Source of the DNA: CAYZMH01 sp964479445
GTDB lineage: Bacteria; Bacteroidota; Bacteroidia; Bacteroidales; GCA-2748055
NCBI GenBank assembly: GCA_964479445.1
Contig: CAYZMH010000052.1
Coordinates: 1 to 25,735 of the forward strand
DNA: 25,735 nucleotides
Direction of reading: 5' to 3'
This document shows positions 16,249 through 23,119 of the stretch, in pieces; positions within the stretch are counted from its first letter, which is position 1; the number at the start of each line of letters is the position of its first letter. The position numbers and the translations under genes were made by a program. Below the pieces are notes generated by a model. It made no database searches and was not told the origin of the DNA. It was given only the letters and a program-made list of their open reading frames with translations.

Positions 16249-16608
16249 ATGAAACTTGAGCATTTGAACACAGAAACATTTAAAGAGAAAATATTCAATT
16301 ACGAAGCGAGCAAGGACTGGAAGTTCGAAGGCGACAAGCCTGCCATCATAGATTTCTATGCCGACTGGTGCCAGCCATGCAAGATTGTTGCCCCCATCCT
16401 GGAAGAGCTGAAAGAGGAGTACGGGGAAAAGCTGGATATCTACAAGATAGACACCGAGCAGGAGCGCGAACTGGCAGCCATTTTCGGCATCCAGAGTATT
16501 CCTTCGATGTTGTTCGTTCCCACCGACGGGCAACCCCAGATGGCCATGGGAGCGCTCCCCAAGGAGACTTTCAAACAGGCTATTTCAGAAGTTTTAAACG
16601 TTAACTAA
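16249..16608 (+). CDS. Thioredoxin-like protein with a CQPC active site
   Basis: A 119-residue thioredoxin fold without a signal peptide, so cytosolic. The active site is WCQPC (C41, C44) rather than the usual WCGPC, and the cis-proline loop is SIPS (P85). It should perform thiol-disulfide exchange; the Gln between the cysteines would be expected to alter redox potential or partner choice. It has a ~20-residue N-terminal extension (LNTETFKEKIFNYEASKDW) that is also seen in the next gene. That downstream gene, a lipoprotein, is a close paralogue 10 nt away, so the two form an operon. A CRP-like site and a TATTTTTG promoter lie upstream. Confidence 0.9.
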   Translation: MKLEHLNTETFKEKIFNYEASKDWKFEGDKPAIIDFYADWCQPCKIVAPILEELKEEYGEKLDIYKIDTEQERELAAIFGIQSIPSMLFVPTDGQPQMAMGALPKETFKQAISEVLNVN

Positions 16609-16614
16609 GGAGGG
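16607..16614 (+). promoter_or_regulatory. Strong Shine-Dalgarno site for the lipoprotein thioredoxin
   Basis: AAGGAGGG contains a full AGGAGG, 5 nt before the ATG at 16619, and overlaps the stop codon of the upstream thioredoxin. Most genes in this window have no such site, as is usual for Bacteroidota, so it is unusually strong. Confidence 0.7.
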
Positions 16615-16618
16615 TATC

Positions 16619-17170
16619 ATGCAACAATTGATCGTAACAATAACCATGGTGATGGCTCTGTTTACCGGGTGCAACAACAGTACCGAAAAAGAGTCCGCCA
16701 CCGCCCAGTCCGAAATTATCGAAACACGCGCTGGCGGAGATAAAGACAATTATCCGGCCGAAACGGTGATGCTCAACCGGGACCAGTTCCTGGAGCGGAT
16801 CATCGACTATACGAACAACCCCGAGGAGTGGAACTACCAGGGTGACCTGCCGGCCATTGTCGATTTCTACGCCGACTGGTGCGGTCCGTGCCGCCAGGCA
16901 GCGCCTGTGCTGGAAGAACTGGCCGAAGAGTACCAGGGCAAGATCTATATCTATAAAGTAGACACGGAGAAAGAGCGCGAGCTGGCCTCGGTATTCGGCA
17001 TCCGCAGTTTGCCGTCATTCCTGTTCATCCCCATGGAAGGGCAACCCACCATGAGCAACGGGATTGCACAAACACCGGAAGAGACCAAGAAAATGTTCAG
17101 CAAACTGATCGATGACATCCTGCTGAATCCCGAATCAAAAGAAGATGCCACCCAGGGTGCATCCCTCTGA
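16619..17170 (+). CDS. Thioredoxin-domain lipoprotein
   Basis: A 183-residue protein with a hydrophobic N-terminus ending in FTGC (C18), a plausible Bacteroidota lipobox, then a low-complexity linker and a thioredoxin domain (about 52-172). The active site is canonical WCGPC (C88, C91) and the cis-proline is in SLPS (P132). It should act on thiols on the periplasmic side of the membrane. It is clearly a tandem duplicate of the preceding gene: FYADWC.PC, EERELA..FGI.S.PS and GQP.M blocks align without gaps. A terminator follows at 17206. Confidence 0.88.
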   Translation: MQQLIVTITMVMALFTGCNNSTEKESATAQSEIIETRAGGDKDNYPAETVMLNRDQFLERIIDYTNNPEEWNYQGDLPAIVDFYADWCGPCRQAAPVLEELAEEYQGKIYIYKVDTEKERELASVFGIRSLPSFLFIPMEGQPTMSNGIAQTPEETKKMFSKLIDDILLNPESKEDATQGASL

Positions 17171-17205
17171 TTCCTTGAAATAATAATAAATACACCATAT
17201 AACGC

Positions 17206-17240
17206 AAGCCGGGTCCTCATGGATCCGGCTTTTCTTATAT
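17206..17240 (+). terminator. Rho-independent terminator after the thioredoxin operon
   Basis: AAGCCGGGTCC (17206-17216), loop TCAT, GGATCCGGCTT (17221-17231): an 11-bp stem with one G·T pair, followed by a T-rich tail (TTCTTATATT). It lies 36 nt after the thioredoxin lipoprotein stop and separates it from endonuclease IV. Confidence 0.85.
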
Positions 17241-17290
17241 TCCTGCAGTCAACAATCAACCCTCTCCTTTTGTTACCTTTACAGTGCCCG

Positions 17291-17308
17291 TTCCGGCTGC
17301 AGCCGGAA
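17291..17308. repeat. Perfect 18-bp palindrome in the endonuclease IV leader
   Basis: TTCCGGCTGCAGCCGGAA is self-complementary over all 18 bases and can form a 7-bp GC-rich hairpin with a TGCA loop. It ends 27 nt before the nfo ATG. A TACCTTTA -7-like element (17274-17281) lies just upstream, so the palindrome would fall at the very start of the transcript. It could be an operator, an RNA hairpin, or a copy of a dispersed REP-like repeat. Confidence 0.5.
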
Positions 17309-17335
17309 TGACCGTTTATATAAAACGCCCCCATC

Positions 17336-18178
17336 ATGAAATATATCGGAGCTCATGTAAGTGCCGCCGGAGGTGTGGAGAATGCCCCGCTGAATGCGCT
17401 GGAGATCGGCGCAACGGCATTCGGACTCTTTACCAAAAACCAGCGGCAATGGAAAGCCAAACCGCTTACAGAAGAAAATATTACCAGGTTTAAAAAGAAT
17501 TGCGAGGAGAATGGATTCGGACCCGGACAGATCCTGCCGCATGACAGCTACCTGATCAACCTGGGTCATCCCGAAAAGCAGGCCCTGGAAAAATCGCGTA
17601 ATGCATTTTACGACGAGATGAAACGGTGCGAGCAACTGGGGATCGACCGGCTGAATTTCCATCCCGGGAGCCACCTGAATAAAATCCCGGAGGAGAAAAG
17701 CCTGAGAATTATCGCCGAATCAATCAACCGGGCGCTGGACCAGACAAAAGGGGTCACTGCGGTGATTGAGAATACGGCCGGACAGGGAACCAACCTGGGG
17801 TACGATTTCGAACATCTGCAGTTTATCATGGAACAGGTGGATGACCCGGAGCGCGTTGGTGTCTGTATCGATACCTGCCACGCATTCGCGGCGGGCTATG
17901 ATTTTCGCACACCCGGGGCACTGAAAAAGACGTTCGATACATTTGACCGGATCATCGGGTTCGACCGCCTGAAAGGATTGCACCTGAACGATGCGAAAAA
18001 AGAGCTGGGTTCACGGGTAGACCGGCACGATTCGCTTGGAAAAGGATTGCTTGGGTTGGATCCGTTCAAACGGATCATGGAAGATCCGCGCTTCGAAGGG
18101 ATTCCAATGATCCTGGAAACCCCCGACAACACGCTCTGGAAAGAGGAGATCGCCTCCCTGAAATCGTTCGTGAAGTGA
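17336..18178 (+). CDS. nfo: Endonuclease IV (AP endonuclease)
   Basis: A 280-residue enzyme, close to the 285 of E. coli Nfo, that cleaves DNA at abasic sites and removes 3'-blocking groups in base-excision repair. All nine expected trinuclear-zinc ligands are present and at the same numbering as the E. coli enzyme: H69, H109, E145, D179, H182, H216, D229, H231 and E261. The N-terminal IGAHVSAAGGVENAP block and the CIDTCHAFAAGYD signature are typical. It has its own leader with an 18-bp palindrome, after a terminator that ends the thioredoxin operon. Confidence 0.96.
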   Translation: MKYIGAHVSAAGGVENAPLNALEIGATAFGLFTKNQRQWKAKPLTEENITRFKKNCEENGFGPGQILPHDSYLINLGHPEKQALEKSRNAFYDEMKRCEQLGIDRLNFHPGSHLNKIPEEKSLRIIAESINRALDQTKGVTAVIENTAGQGTNLGYDFEHLQFIMEQVDDPERVGVCIDTCHAFAAGYDFRTPGALKKTFDTFDRIIGFDRLKGLHLNDAKKELGSRVDRHDSLGKGLLGLDPFKRIMEDPRFEGIPMILETPDNTLWKEEIASLKSFVK

Positions 18179-18230
18179 GCGGGAGATCTGTTAAAAAAGC
18201 CCGCAAAAGTATATTACCTACCTGCAAAAT

Positions 18231-18267
18231 GTGTAATTTTAGCTGCACGTACTGCTAAAATTGACAC
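18231..18267 (+). promoter_or_regulatory. Inverted repeat abutting the pyruvate kinase start codon
   Basis: AATTTTAGC (18235-18243) and GCTAAAATT (18254-18262) are perfect 9-bp arms around a 10-nt loop. Outer GTGT (18231-18234) and ACAC (18264-18267) add four pairs with one bulged G. The right arm ends directly against the ATG at 18268. As RNA the hairpin would cover the ribosome entry site. As DNA it overlaps a -7-like element TAATTTTA (18234-18241) and could be a repressor operator. Confidence 0.55.
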
Positions 18268-19695
18268 ATGCGACACGAACGTTCTCACACCAAGATCATT
18301 GCAACGATCGGACCCGCCTCTTCACGGAAAGAGGTTATTGAACAAATGTTCCACGAGGGCATCGATGTGGTGCGCCTCAACTTCTCCCACGGCACCCACG
18401 ACGATCACCGCCAGGTTATACAAAATGTACTGGAGCTGAACAGGGAGCTGAACACGAATGTGGCTCTGCTGGCCGACCTGCAGGGACCCAAGCTGCGGGT
18501 AGGAGAGATGGAAAATGGCTCAGTGGAACTGAAAGAAGGACAGGATTTCCTGCTGGTAACCCTGCCCTGTTCCGGCACCTCTGAAAGGGCTTATATCAGC
18601 TATGAACTGCTCGCCCGGGATGTCAAACGGGGCGACCTTATCCTGGTAGACGACGGAAAGATCAGCCTGGAGGTAATGGAGACCAACGGAAAAGATACGG
18701 TGCGGACCCGGGTGCTCACAGGCGGACCCCTCAGCTCCCGCAAAGGGGTCAACCTGCCCTCCACCAAAGTCTCGATGCCCAGCTTAACTGAAAAAGATAT
18801 CACAGATGCCCACTTTGCCCTGGAGCAGGGGGTGGACTGGATCGCGCTCTCTTTTGTCAGACAGGCACAGGATATCAAAGATCTCAGGAACCTGATCGAA
18901 TCCACGAATCACCACGCCTATGTGATCGCCAAAATCGAGAAACCCGAGGCCCTTGATGAGATTGATGAAATCATCGAAACAGCTGACGGGGTTATGGTCG
19001 CCCGGGGTGACCTGGGTGTGGAGATTGAATTCCATAAAGTGCCCCTGATCCAGAAAAGCATTGTCAAGAAGTGTATCTCCCTGTCCAAACCGGTCATCAT
19101 CGCCACGCAGATGATGGAGAGCATGATCGACAACCCTACCCCCACGAGGGCCGAGGCGAACGATGTGGCCAATGCGGTGCTGGATAATGCGGATACCCTG
19201 ATGCTAAGCGGTGAGACCTCCGTGGGGAAATACCCGGTGGAGACCATCCGGAATATGCAAAAGATCGTGGATTCCACCGAATTCCGGGGTTTTCATTTTT
19301 TTCGGAAACATGTTCCGAGGGAACAGAATAAAACATTCCTTGCCGACTCGGTATGTTACAATGCCGTGGTGATGGCCGAACAGTCGGAAGCATCGGCCAT
19401 CATCTCCCTGACTCACTCCGGGTATACGGCCTTCAGGATCAGCTCACACCGGCCCAGGGCCAATATTTTCGCCTTTACCTTTAACCGGGAGATCCTGCGC
19501 CAGATGTCACTGGTATGGGGTGTTCGGACCTACTTTTTCGACGACTGTAATAATATCGATGAGTACATTGATTACAGCATCCGGTTCCTGCTCAGTCAGA
19601 ACTACATCCGGAAAGGGGACATGGTGGTGCACGTGGGAAGCATACCCATCATGGAAAAGGGAAAGACCAACATGATCAAGTTGAGCAAAGTGTAG
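18268..19695 (+). CDS. pyk: Pyruvate kinase
   Basis: A 475-residue glycolytic enzyme that converts phosphoenolpyruvate and ADP to pyruvate and ATP. It shows the N-terminal TKIIATIGPAS block, VVRLNFSHG (35-42) for substrate and K+ binding, the B domain (about 75-170), catalytic K222 with metal ligand E224 in AKIEKPEALDEID, MVARGDLGVE (D248 metal ligand), and MLSGETSVGKYP (312-323). The length is that of standard bacterial enzymes without the extra C-terminal domain. The start is fixed by homology. An inverted repeat ends immediately before the ATG. The HD-domain gene follows 24 nt later. Confidence 0.96.
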   Translation: MRHERSHTKIIATIGPASSRKEVIEQMFHEGIDVVRLNFSHGTHDDHRQVIQNVLELNRELNTNVALLADLQGPKLRVGEMENGSVELKEGQDFLLVTLPCSGTSERAYISYELLARDVKRGDLILVDDGKISLEVMETNGKDTVRTRVLTGGPLSSRKGVNLPSTKVSMPSLTEKDITDAHFALEQGVDWIALSFVRQAQDIKDLRNLIESTNHHAYVIAKIEKPEALDEIDEIIETADGVMVARGDLGVEIEFHKVPLIQKSIVKKCISLSKPVIIATQMMESMIDNPTPTRAEANDVANAVLDNADTLMLSGETSVGKYPVETIRNMQKIVDSTEFRGFHFFRKHVPREQNKTFLADSVCYNAVVMAEQSEASAIISLTHSGYTAFRISSHRPRANIFAFTFNREILRQMSLVWGVRTYFFDDCNNIDEYIDYSIRFLLSQNYIRKGDMVVHVGSIPIMEKGKTNMIKLSKV

Positions 19696-19710
19696 AATAC
19701 GTCAAAAAGT

Positions 19711-19714
19711 GGAG
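19711..19714 (+). promoter_or_regulatory. Ribosome binding site supporting a TTG start
   Basis: GGAG lies 5 nt before TTG at 19720, with no ATG nearby in this frame. It supports the TTG start of the HD-domain gene. Confidence 0.45.
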
Positions 19715-19719
19715 TCCTT

Positions 19720-20580
19720 TTGAACCAGCATACAGAACATGTTATTAATAAGGTGGAAGAGAACTGGAGGAAACCGCTTATCGCCCATACGCGGGATCTT
19801 TTTTCCAGCACCTTTCTTCCCTCCCACGACCTGAACCACCACCTGAGAACCTGGGATATCGCAAAGTCCCTGTTAAAAGAGCTGGGTACTTACAATAACC
19901 AGCTTACCGGTGAATTCGTGGAAGGCGTGATGATCGCCATCTTCTTTCACGATGTCGGAATGACGAAAACCAGGTCTTCCCAGCATGGTAAACGGAGCCG
20001 GGAACTTTACGAAGAGTGGGTTACCGCCGGAAACCATCCCAAACCCGCGCGTCACCTGGACATCGCCCGTGCCATTGAACGGCACGATCGCAAGGAGGAG
20101 GATCTTTTCGTGGAGTTTCCCCTGTACGAGGAACCCGACCTGCTCACCCTGGTGAACGTGGCCGATGACCTGGATGCACTGGGGATCGTGGGAATTTACC
20201 GGTACGCCGAGATATACCTGCACCGGCATGTATCGCTCCCCACCCTGGGAATCCGTGTACTGGAAAATGTTTCCTTGCGGTTCAACACCTTCTCCAAGGT
20301 AACCGCCCTTTTTCCTGCAATAAAAAATGCCTACCAGTCAGATTACAGGGAGATTATCACATTTTACGACAGGTATAACCAACAGGTCCTTGCAGAAACC
20401 GATCCCGCCGATTGCTTTTCGGGGCACCTGGGCGTGATCAATTATATCAGGCAGTTCAGCGTGAAGGGAACCACGCGCCCGGTAGATTTTCCTCAACAGC
20501 TGGAAGCGATTCAGGCAGGTAAATTCGTGGTGGATTATTTTGAACAACTGAAGAAAAATCTTGTAATCTATGAGGTCTAA
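19720..20580 (+). CDS. HD-domain phosphohydrolase, TTG start
   Basis: A 286-residue protein of the HD superfamily of metal-dependent phosphohydrolases. The metal motif is visible as H36/H40/H41 in LPSHDLNHHLRTW, the paired H77-D78 in FFHDVGM, H122-D123 in IERHDRK, and a later acidic group NVADDLDALG (147-154). Substrate (nucleotide, cyclic nucleotide or other phosphate ester) cannot be told. No ATG precedes the metal ligands, so the TTG at 19720 with GGAG 5 nt upstream is the best start; GTG at 19753 is the alternative. It follows pyk by 24 nt in the same frame and overlaps the next gene by 11 nt, so the three may be co-transcribed. Confidence 0.82.
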   Translation: MNQHTEHVINKVEENWRKPLIAHTRDLFSSTFLPSHDLNHHLRTWDIAKSLLKELGTYNNQLTGEFVEGVMIAIFFHDVGMTKTRSSQHGKRSRELYEEWVTAGNHPKPARHLDIARAIERHDRKEEDLFVEFPLYEEPDLLTLVNVADDLDALGIVGIYRYAEIYLHRHVSLPTLGIRVLENVSLRFNTFSKVTALFPAIKNAYQSDYREIITFYDRYNQQVLAETDPADCFSGHLGVINYIRQFSVKGTTRPVDFPQQLEAIQAGKFVVDYFEQLKKNLVIYEV

Positions 20581-22300
20581 TATCACTCTTTTATCTCTGC
20601 TGCTGCTTGTAAGCCAGGCTTTACCGGCGCAGGTATCCCTGCGTTATGAACAAAATCAGAGCCTTCCTTGGGACGAAGCAATCGAGGCTTACAGCACCCT
20701 GGCAGAGCAGTATGACGAAGCCCGGCTCCGTGTTGCCGGTACCACCGATGTGGGAAAACCGCTGCATACCTTTATTATCTCACGGGACCGGCTGTTTGAA
20801 CCCGGCCAGGTGCACCGGGCCGGAAAACGGGTGGTGTTTATCAACAACGGCATTCACCCCGGGGAGTCATGCGGGATCGATGCCAGCATAGAACTGGCCA
20901 TGAAACTGCTCTCCGGCGAACCCGGCTACCGCGAAATGCTTGATCATACCGTGGTAGTCATGGTTCCGGTATTCAACATCGGGGGTGCCCTGAACCGGAG
21001 TCCGTTTAACCGGGCCAACCAGAACGGACCCGAGGAGCACGGCTTTCGTGGTAACGCACGCAACCTGGACCTGAACCGCGATTTCGTAAAAATGGATTCC
21101 CGGAACGCCGCTTCACTGGTCAGGTTGCTCACCGACTGGCAACCTGATCTCCTGCTGGACACGCACTCCACCAACGGAGCCGACATTCCCTATACGGTCA
21201 CGCTGATCAGCACCCACCCCCTTCAGCTGGAAAAGCCACAGGCCCGGTTCCTGGAAGAGACCCTACTCCCGGAGGTATACGGGGCCATGCAGGAGACTCC
21301 CTACCCTGCCATCCCCTATTCCCACGGCTACTGGAGCACCCCTGAGGAGGGAATCTTCGGCGGGATACAGTACCCGAGGTACCTCTGCGGATACGCCTCC
21401 TTCCTCAACACCTTCTCTTTTACCGTGGAGATCCATATGTTCAAACCCTACCCCGACCGGGTGAAAGCCACCCGCATCACCCTGGAGGAGATGCTGAAGC
21501 TGGTCAACCGGCATCACGAGGAGCTGGCCGGGATCAGGGAGAAATCGGAGCAACTGCGTTCTGAGCGCAAAGATTTTGTACTGCAATGGGAGATGGACAC
21601 CACGCGCTACGACCTCTGGAACTACACGGGGTATCGCGCTAAGTACCGGGTCAGCGATCTTACCGGTCAGCGCCGGCTATACTACGACCGCGACGACACC
21701 TGGCAGGAAGAGGTCCCCTATTATAACTATTTCAACCCGGCGATCAGGGTCACGGCTCCCGAATACTACATCGTCCCGCAGGCCTGGCGCCACGTAATCG
21801 ACCGCCTGGAGTGGAGCGGGATCACAATGGAGCACCTGCCGGCCGATACCGTACTGGAGGTCGAAGCATACTACCTCGAAGAGTTTGAAACCACCGAAAG
21901 ACCCTATAACGGCCATTACTGGCACTCCGGTGTGCAGGTGCGCAAAGAAGTACAGACTGTTCGGTTGTATGAAGGCGATGTCATGGTCCCCCTCGACCAG
22001 CCCGCTTCCGCACTGATCGTGCAGATGCTCGAACCTCAGGGGTATGACTCCTTCTTCAGCTGGAATTTTTTCGACGCGGTCCTTTCAAGGAAAGAGTATT
22101 TCTCACCCTACATCTTTGAATCCAAAGCCCGCCAGCTGCTGGATGCCGATCCCGAAATGAGGGAAGCATTCGAGCAGAAAAAAGACGAAGACGAAGAGTT
22201 CGCCTCCAGCGGGTATACCCAGCTTCAATGGATCTATTTCCGTTCTCCCTACAGCGAGAAAACGTATCGGAGATACCCGGTTTACCGGCTCAACCGTTAA
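20570..22300 (+). CDS. Secreted M14-family zinc carboxypeptidase
   Basis: A 576-residue protein with a signal peptide (hydrophobic residues 6-19, cleavage probably near ALPAQ). The M14 zinc site is HPGE (H96, E99) plus H199 in LLLDTHSTNG; the catalytic glutamate is E287 in FTVEIHMF, and the substrate-binding NLDLNRD (165-171) is present. It should hydrolyse peptides or amino-acid conjugates outside the cytoplasm. The ~250 C-terminal residues form an additional domain I do not recognise. It overlaps the HD gene by 11 nt at its start and its stop overlaps the stop of the convergent TapB-like gene. Confidence 0.88.
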   Translation: MRSNITLLSLLLLVSQALPAQVSLRYEQNQSLPWDEAIEAYSTLAEQYDEARLRVAGTTDVGKPLHTFIISRDRLFEPGQVHRAGKRVVFINNGIHPGESCGIDASIELAMKLLSGEPGYREMLDHTVVVMVPVFNIGGALNRSPFNRANQNGPEEHGFRGNARNLDLNRDFVKMDSRNAASLVRLLTDWQPDLLLDTHSTNGADIPYTVTLISTHPLQLEKPQARFLEETLLPEVYGAMQETPYPAIPYSHGYWSTPEEGIFGGIQYPRYLCGYASFLNTFSFTVEIHMFKPYPDRVKATRITLEEMLKLVNRHHEELAGIREKSEQLRSERKDFVLQWEMDTTRYDLWNYTGYRAKYRVSDLTGQRRLYYDRDDTWQEEVPYYNYFNPAIRVTAPEYYIVPQAWRHVIDRLEWSGITMEHLPADTVLEVEAYYLEEFETTERPYNGHYWHSGVQVRKEVQTVRLYEGDVMVPLDQPASALIVQMLEPQGYDSFFSWNFFDAVLSRKEYFSPYIFESKARQLLDADPEMREAFEQKKDEDEEFASSGYTQLQWIYFRSPYSEKTYRRYPVYRLNR

Positions 22301-22992
22301 TTGATCTCCTCCAGCACGGTGTAACCGGTCAGTTTACCCCGCTTATTGTAGGATTCGGTGCGGATGTTGCCGGTGCCCGGACTATACCATTCGATGGCCG
22401 AACTCCGGACCTTGACAAACCCGACCTTGCTCACCATGTCGTAGGTGATCTTCAGGCAGTCAAACGTACCGGCGGGCGTGGTGATCTTTTCGCGAGCTTC
22501 CACCTTGCGGTTCTCCATGGTGACGGTCATGTTCACCGTCACGGGCGACCCGGTATTGATGGAGACCTCAATGGTCCCGTCATTGAGATCAGCCCCCGGT
22601 TTGGCATTGGCAGGGATGGTCATCTCATCGGCGCTAATTTCCATCTCCATCTCCTCGTATGCACTCATGCTGCTGGGATCCAGGAAGTCCTTCATATCAA
22701 AATAGATCACCCCGTCCCTGCATTCCATCTCCAGCTTGCTGTCAAACAGGTCCTCCTCTGTATCGTTATAAACCTGGTGAACCCCCACACGCACCCCTTC
22801 GGGGATTGTCTCCTTCTTGGTGATCGTCGTGGTGGTATACCCCGTCACTTTATCCTTCTTGTCGTAATGGGTCATCTTAAGGGAACTCCCCTCCCTGACA
22901 TCAGAGTAGAGTTCACACGACTGGGCGCTAAGGGCACTCGCCATCCCCGCAGCCAGGAGGATGGTCAGACCGGTAATAATTCGTTTCCTCAT
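22297..22992 (-). CDS. Secreted TapB/DUF3108-like protein of unknown function
   Basis: A 231-residue protein with a signal peptide (hydrophobic residues 5-22, cleavage probably after SALSA). The mature part is beta-strand rich: a Tyr/Lys-rich start (…MTHYDKKDKVTGYTTTTI…), a middle acidic segment, and the end …EWYSPGTGNIRTESYNKRGKLTGYTVLEEIN, a layout typical of TapB/DUF3108-like proteins in Bacteroidota. No enzymatic residues are apparent. A TACCTTTA -7-like element lies upstream (23035-23028, minus strand). Its stop and that of the M14 gene share the sequence TTAA. Confidence 0.72.
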   Translation of the reverse strand: MRKRIITGLTILLAAGMASALSAQSCELYSDVREGSSLKMTHYDKKDKVTGYTTTTITKKETIPEGVRVGVHQVYNDTEEDLFDSKLEMECRDGVIYFDMKDFLDPSSMSAYEEMEMEISADEMTIPANAKPGADLNDGTIEVSINTGSPVTVNMTVTMENRKVEAREKITTPAGTFDCLKITYDMVSKVGFVKVRSSAIEWYSPGTGNIRTESYNKRGKLTGYTVLEEIN

Positions 22993-23093
22993 AATAGGTT
23001 TGATTTAGAATTTAGGATTTCAGTTCTAAAGGTATAAAAAACTTCCAGATGATTCCACACCCGTCCGTTCTCCATTTTTACCCGCCATTTTTG

Positions 23094-23101
23094 TACATTT
23101 G
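23094..23101 (+). promoter_or_regulatory. -7 promoter element for the PLP decarboxylase
   Basis: TACATTTG matches TAnnTTTG exactly, 18 nt before the ATG at 23120. No clear -33 TTTG; a T-run lies at 23075-23079. The leader would be about 12 nt. Confidence 0.5.
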
Positions 23102-23119
23102 TCGGCATAATTTATCCCT

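Noticed and set aside
18179..18204. GCGGG/CCCGC hairpin after nfo as a terminator.
   Set aside because: The loop is 16 nt, the stem only 5 bp, and the following bases are A-rich rather than T-rich.
18268..20580. A pyk-HD fusion interrupted by a nonsense mutation, because both are in the same frame.
   Set aside because: Pyruvate kinase ends at its normal length and the HD gene has its own GGAG plus TTG start. The shared frame has a one-in-three chance.
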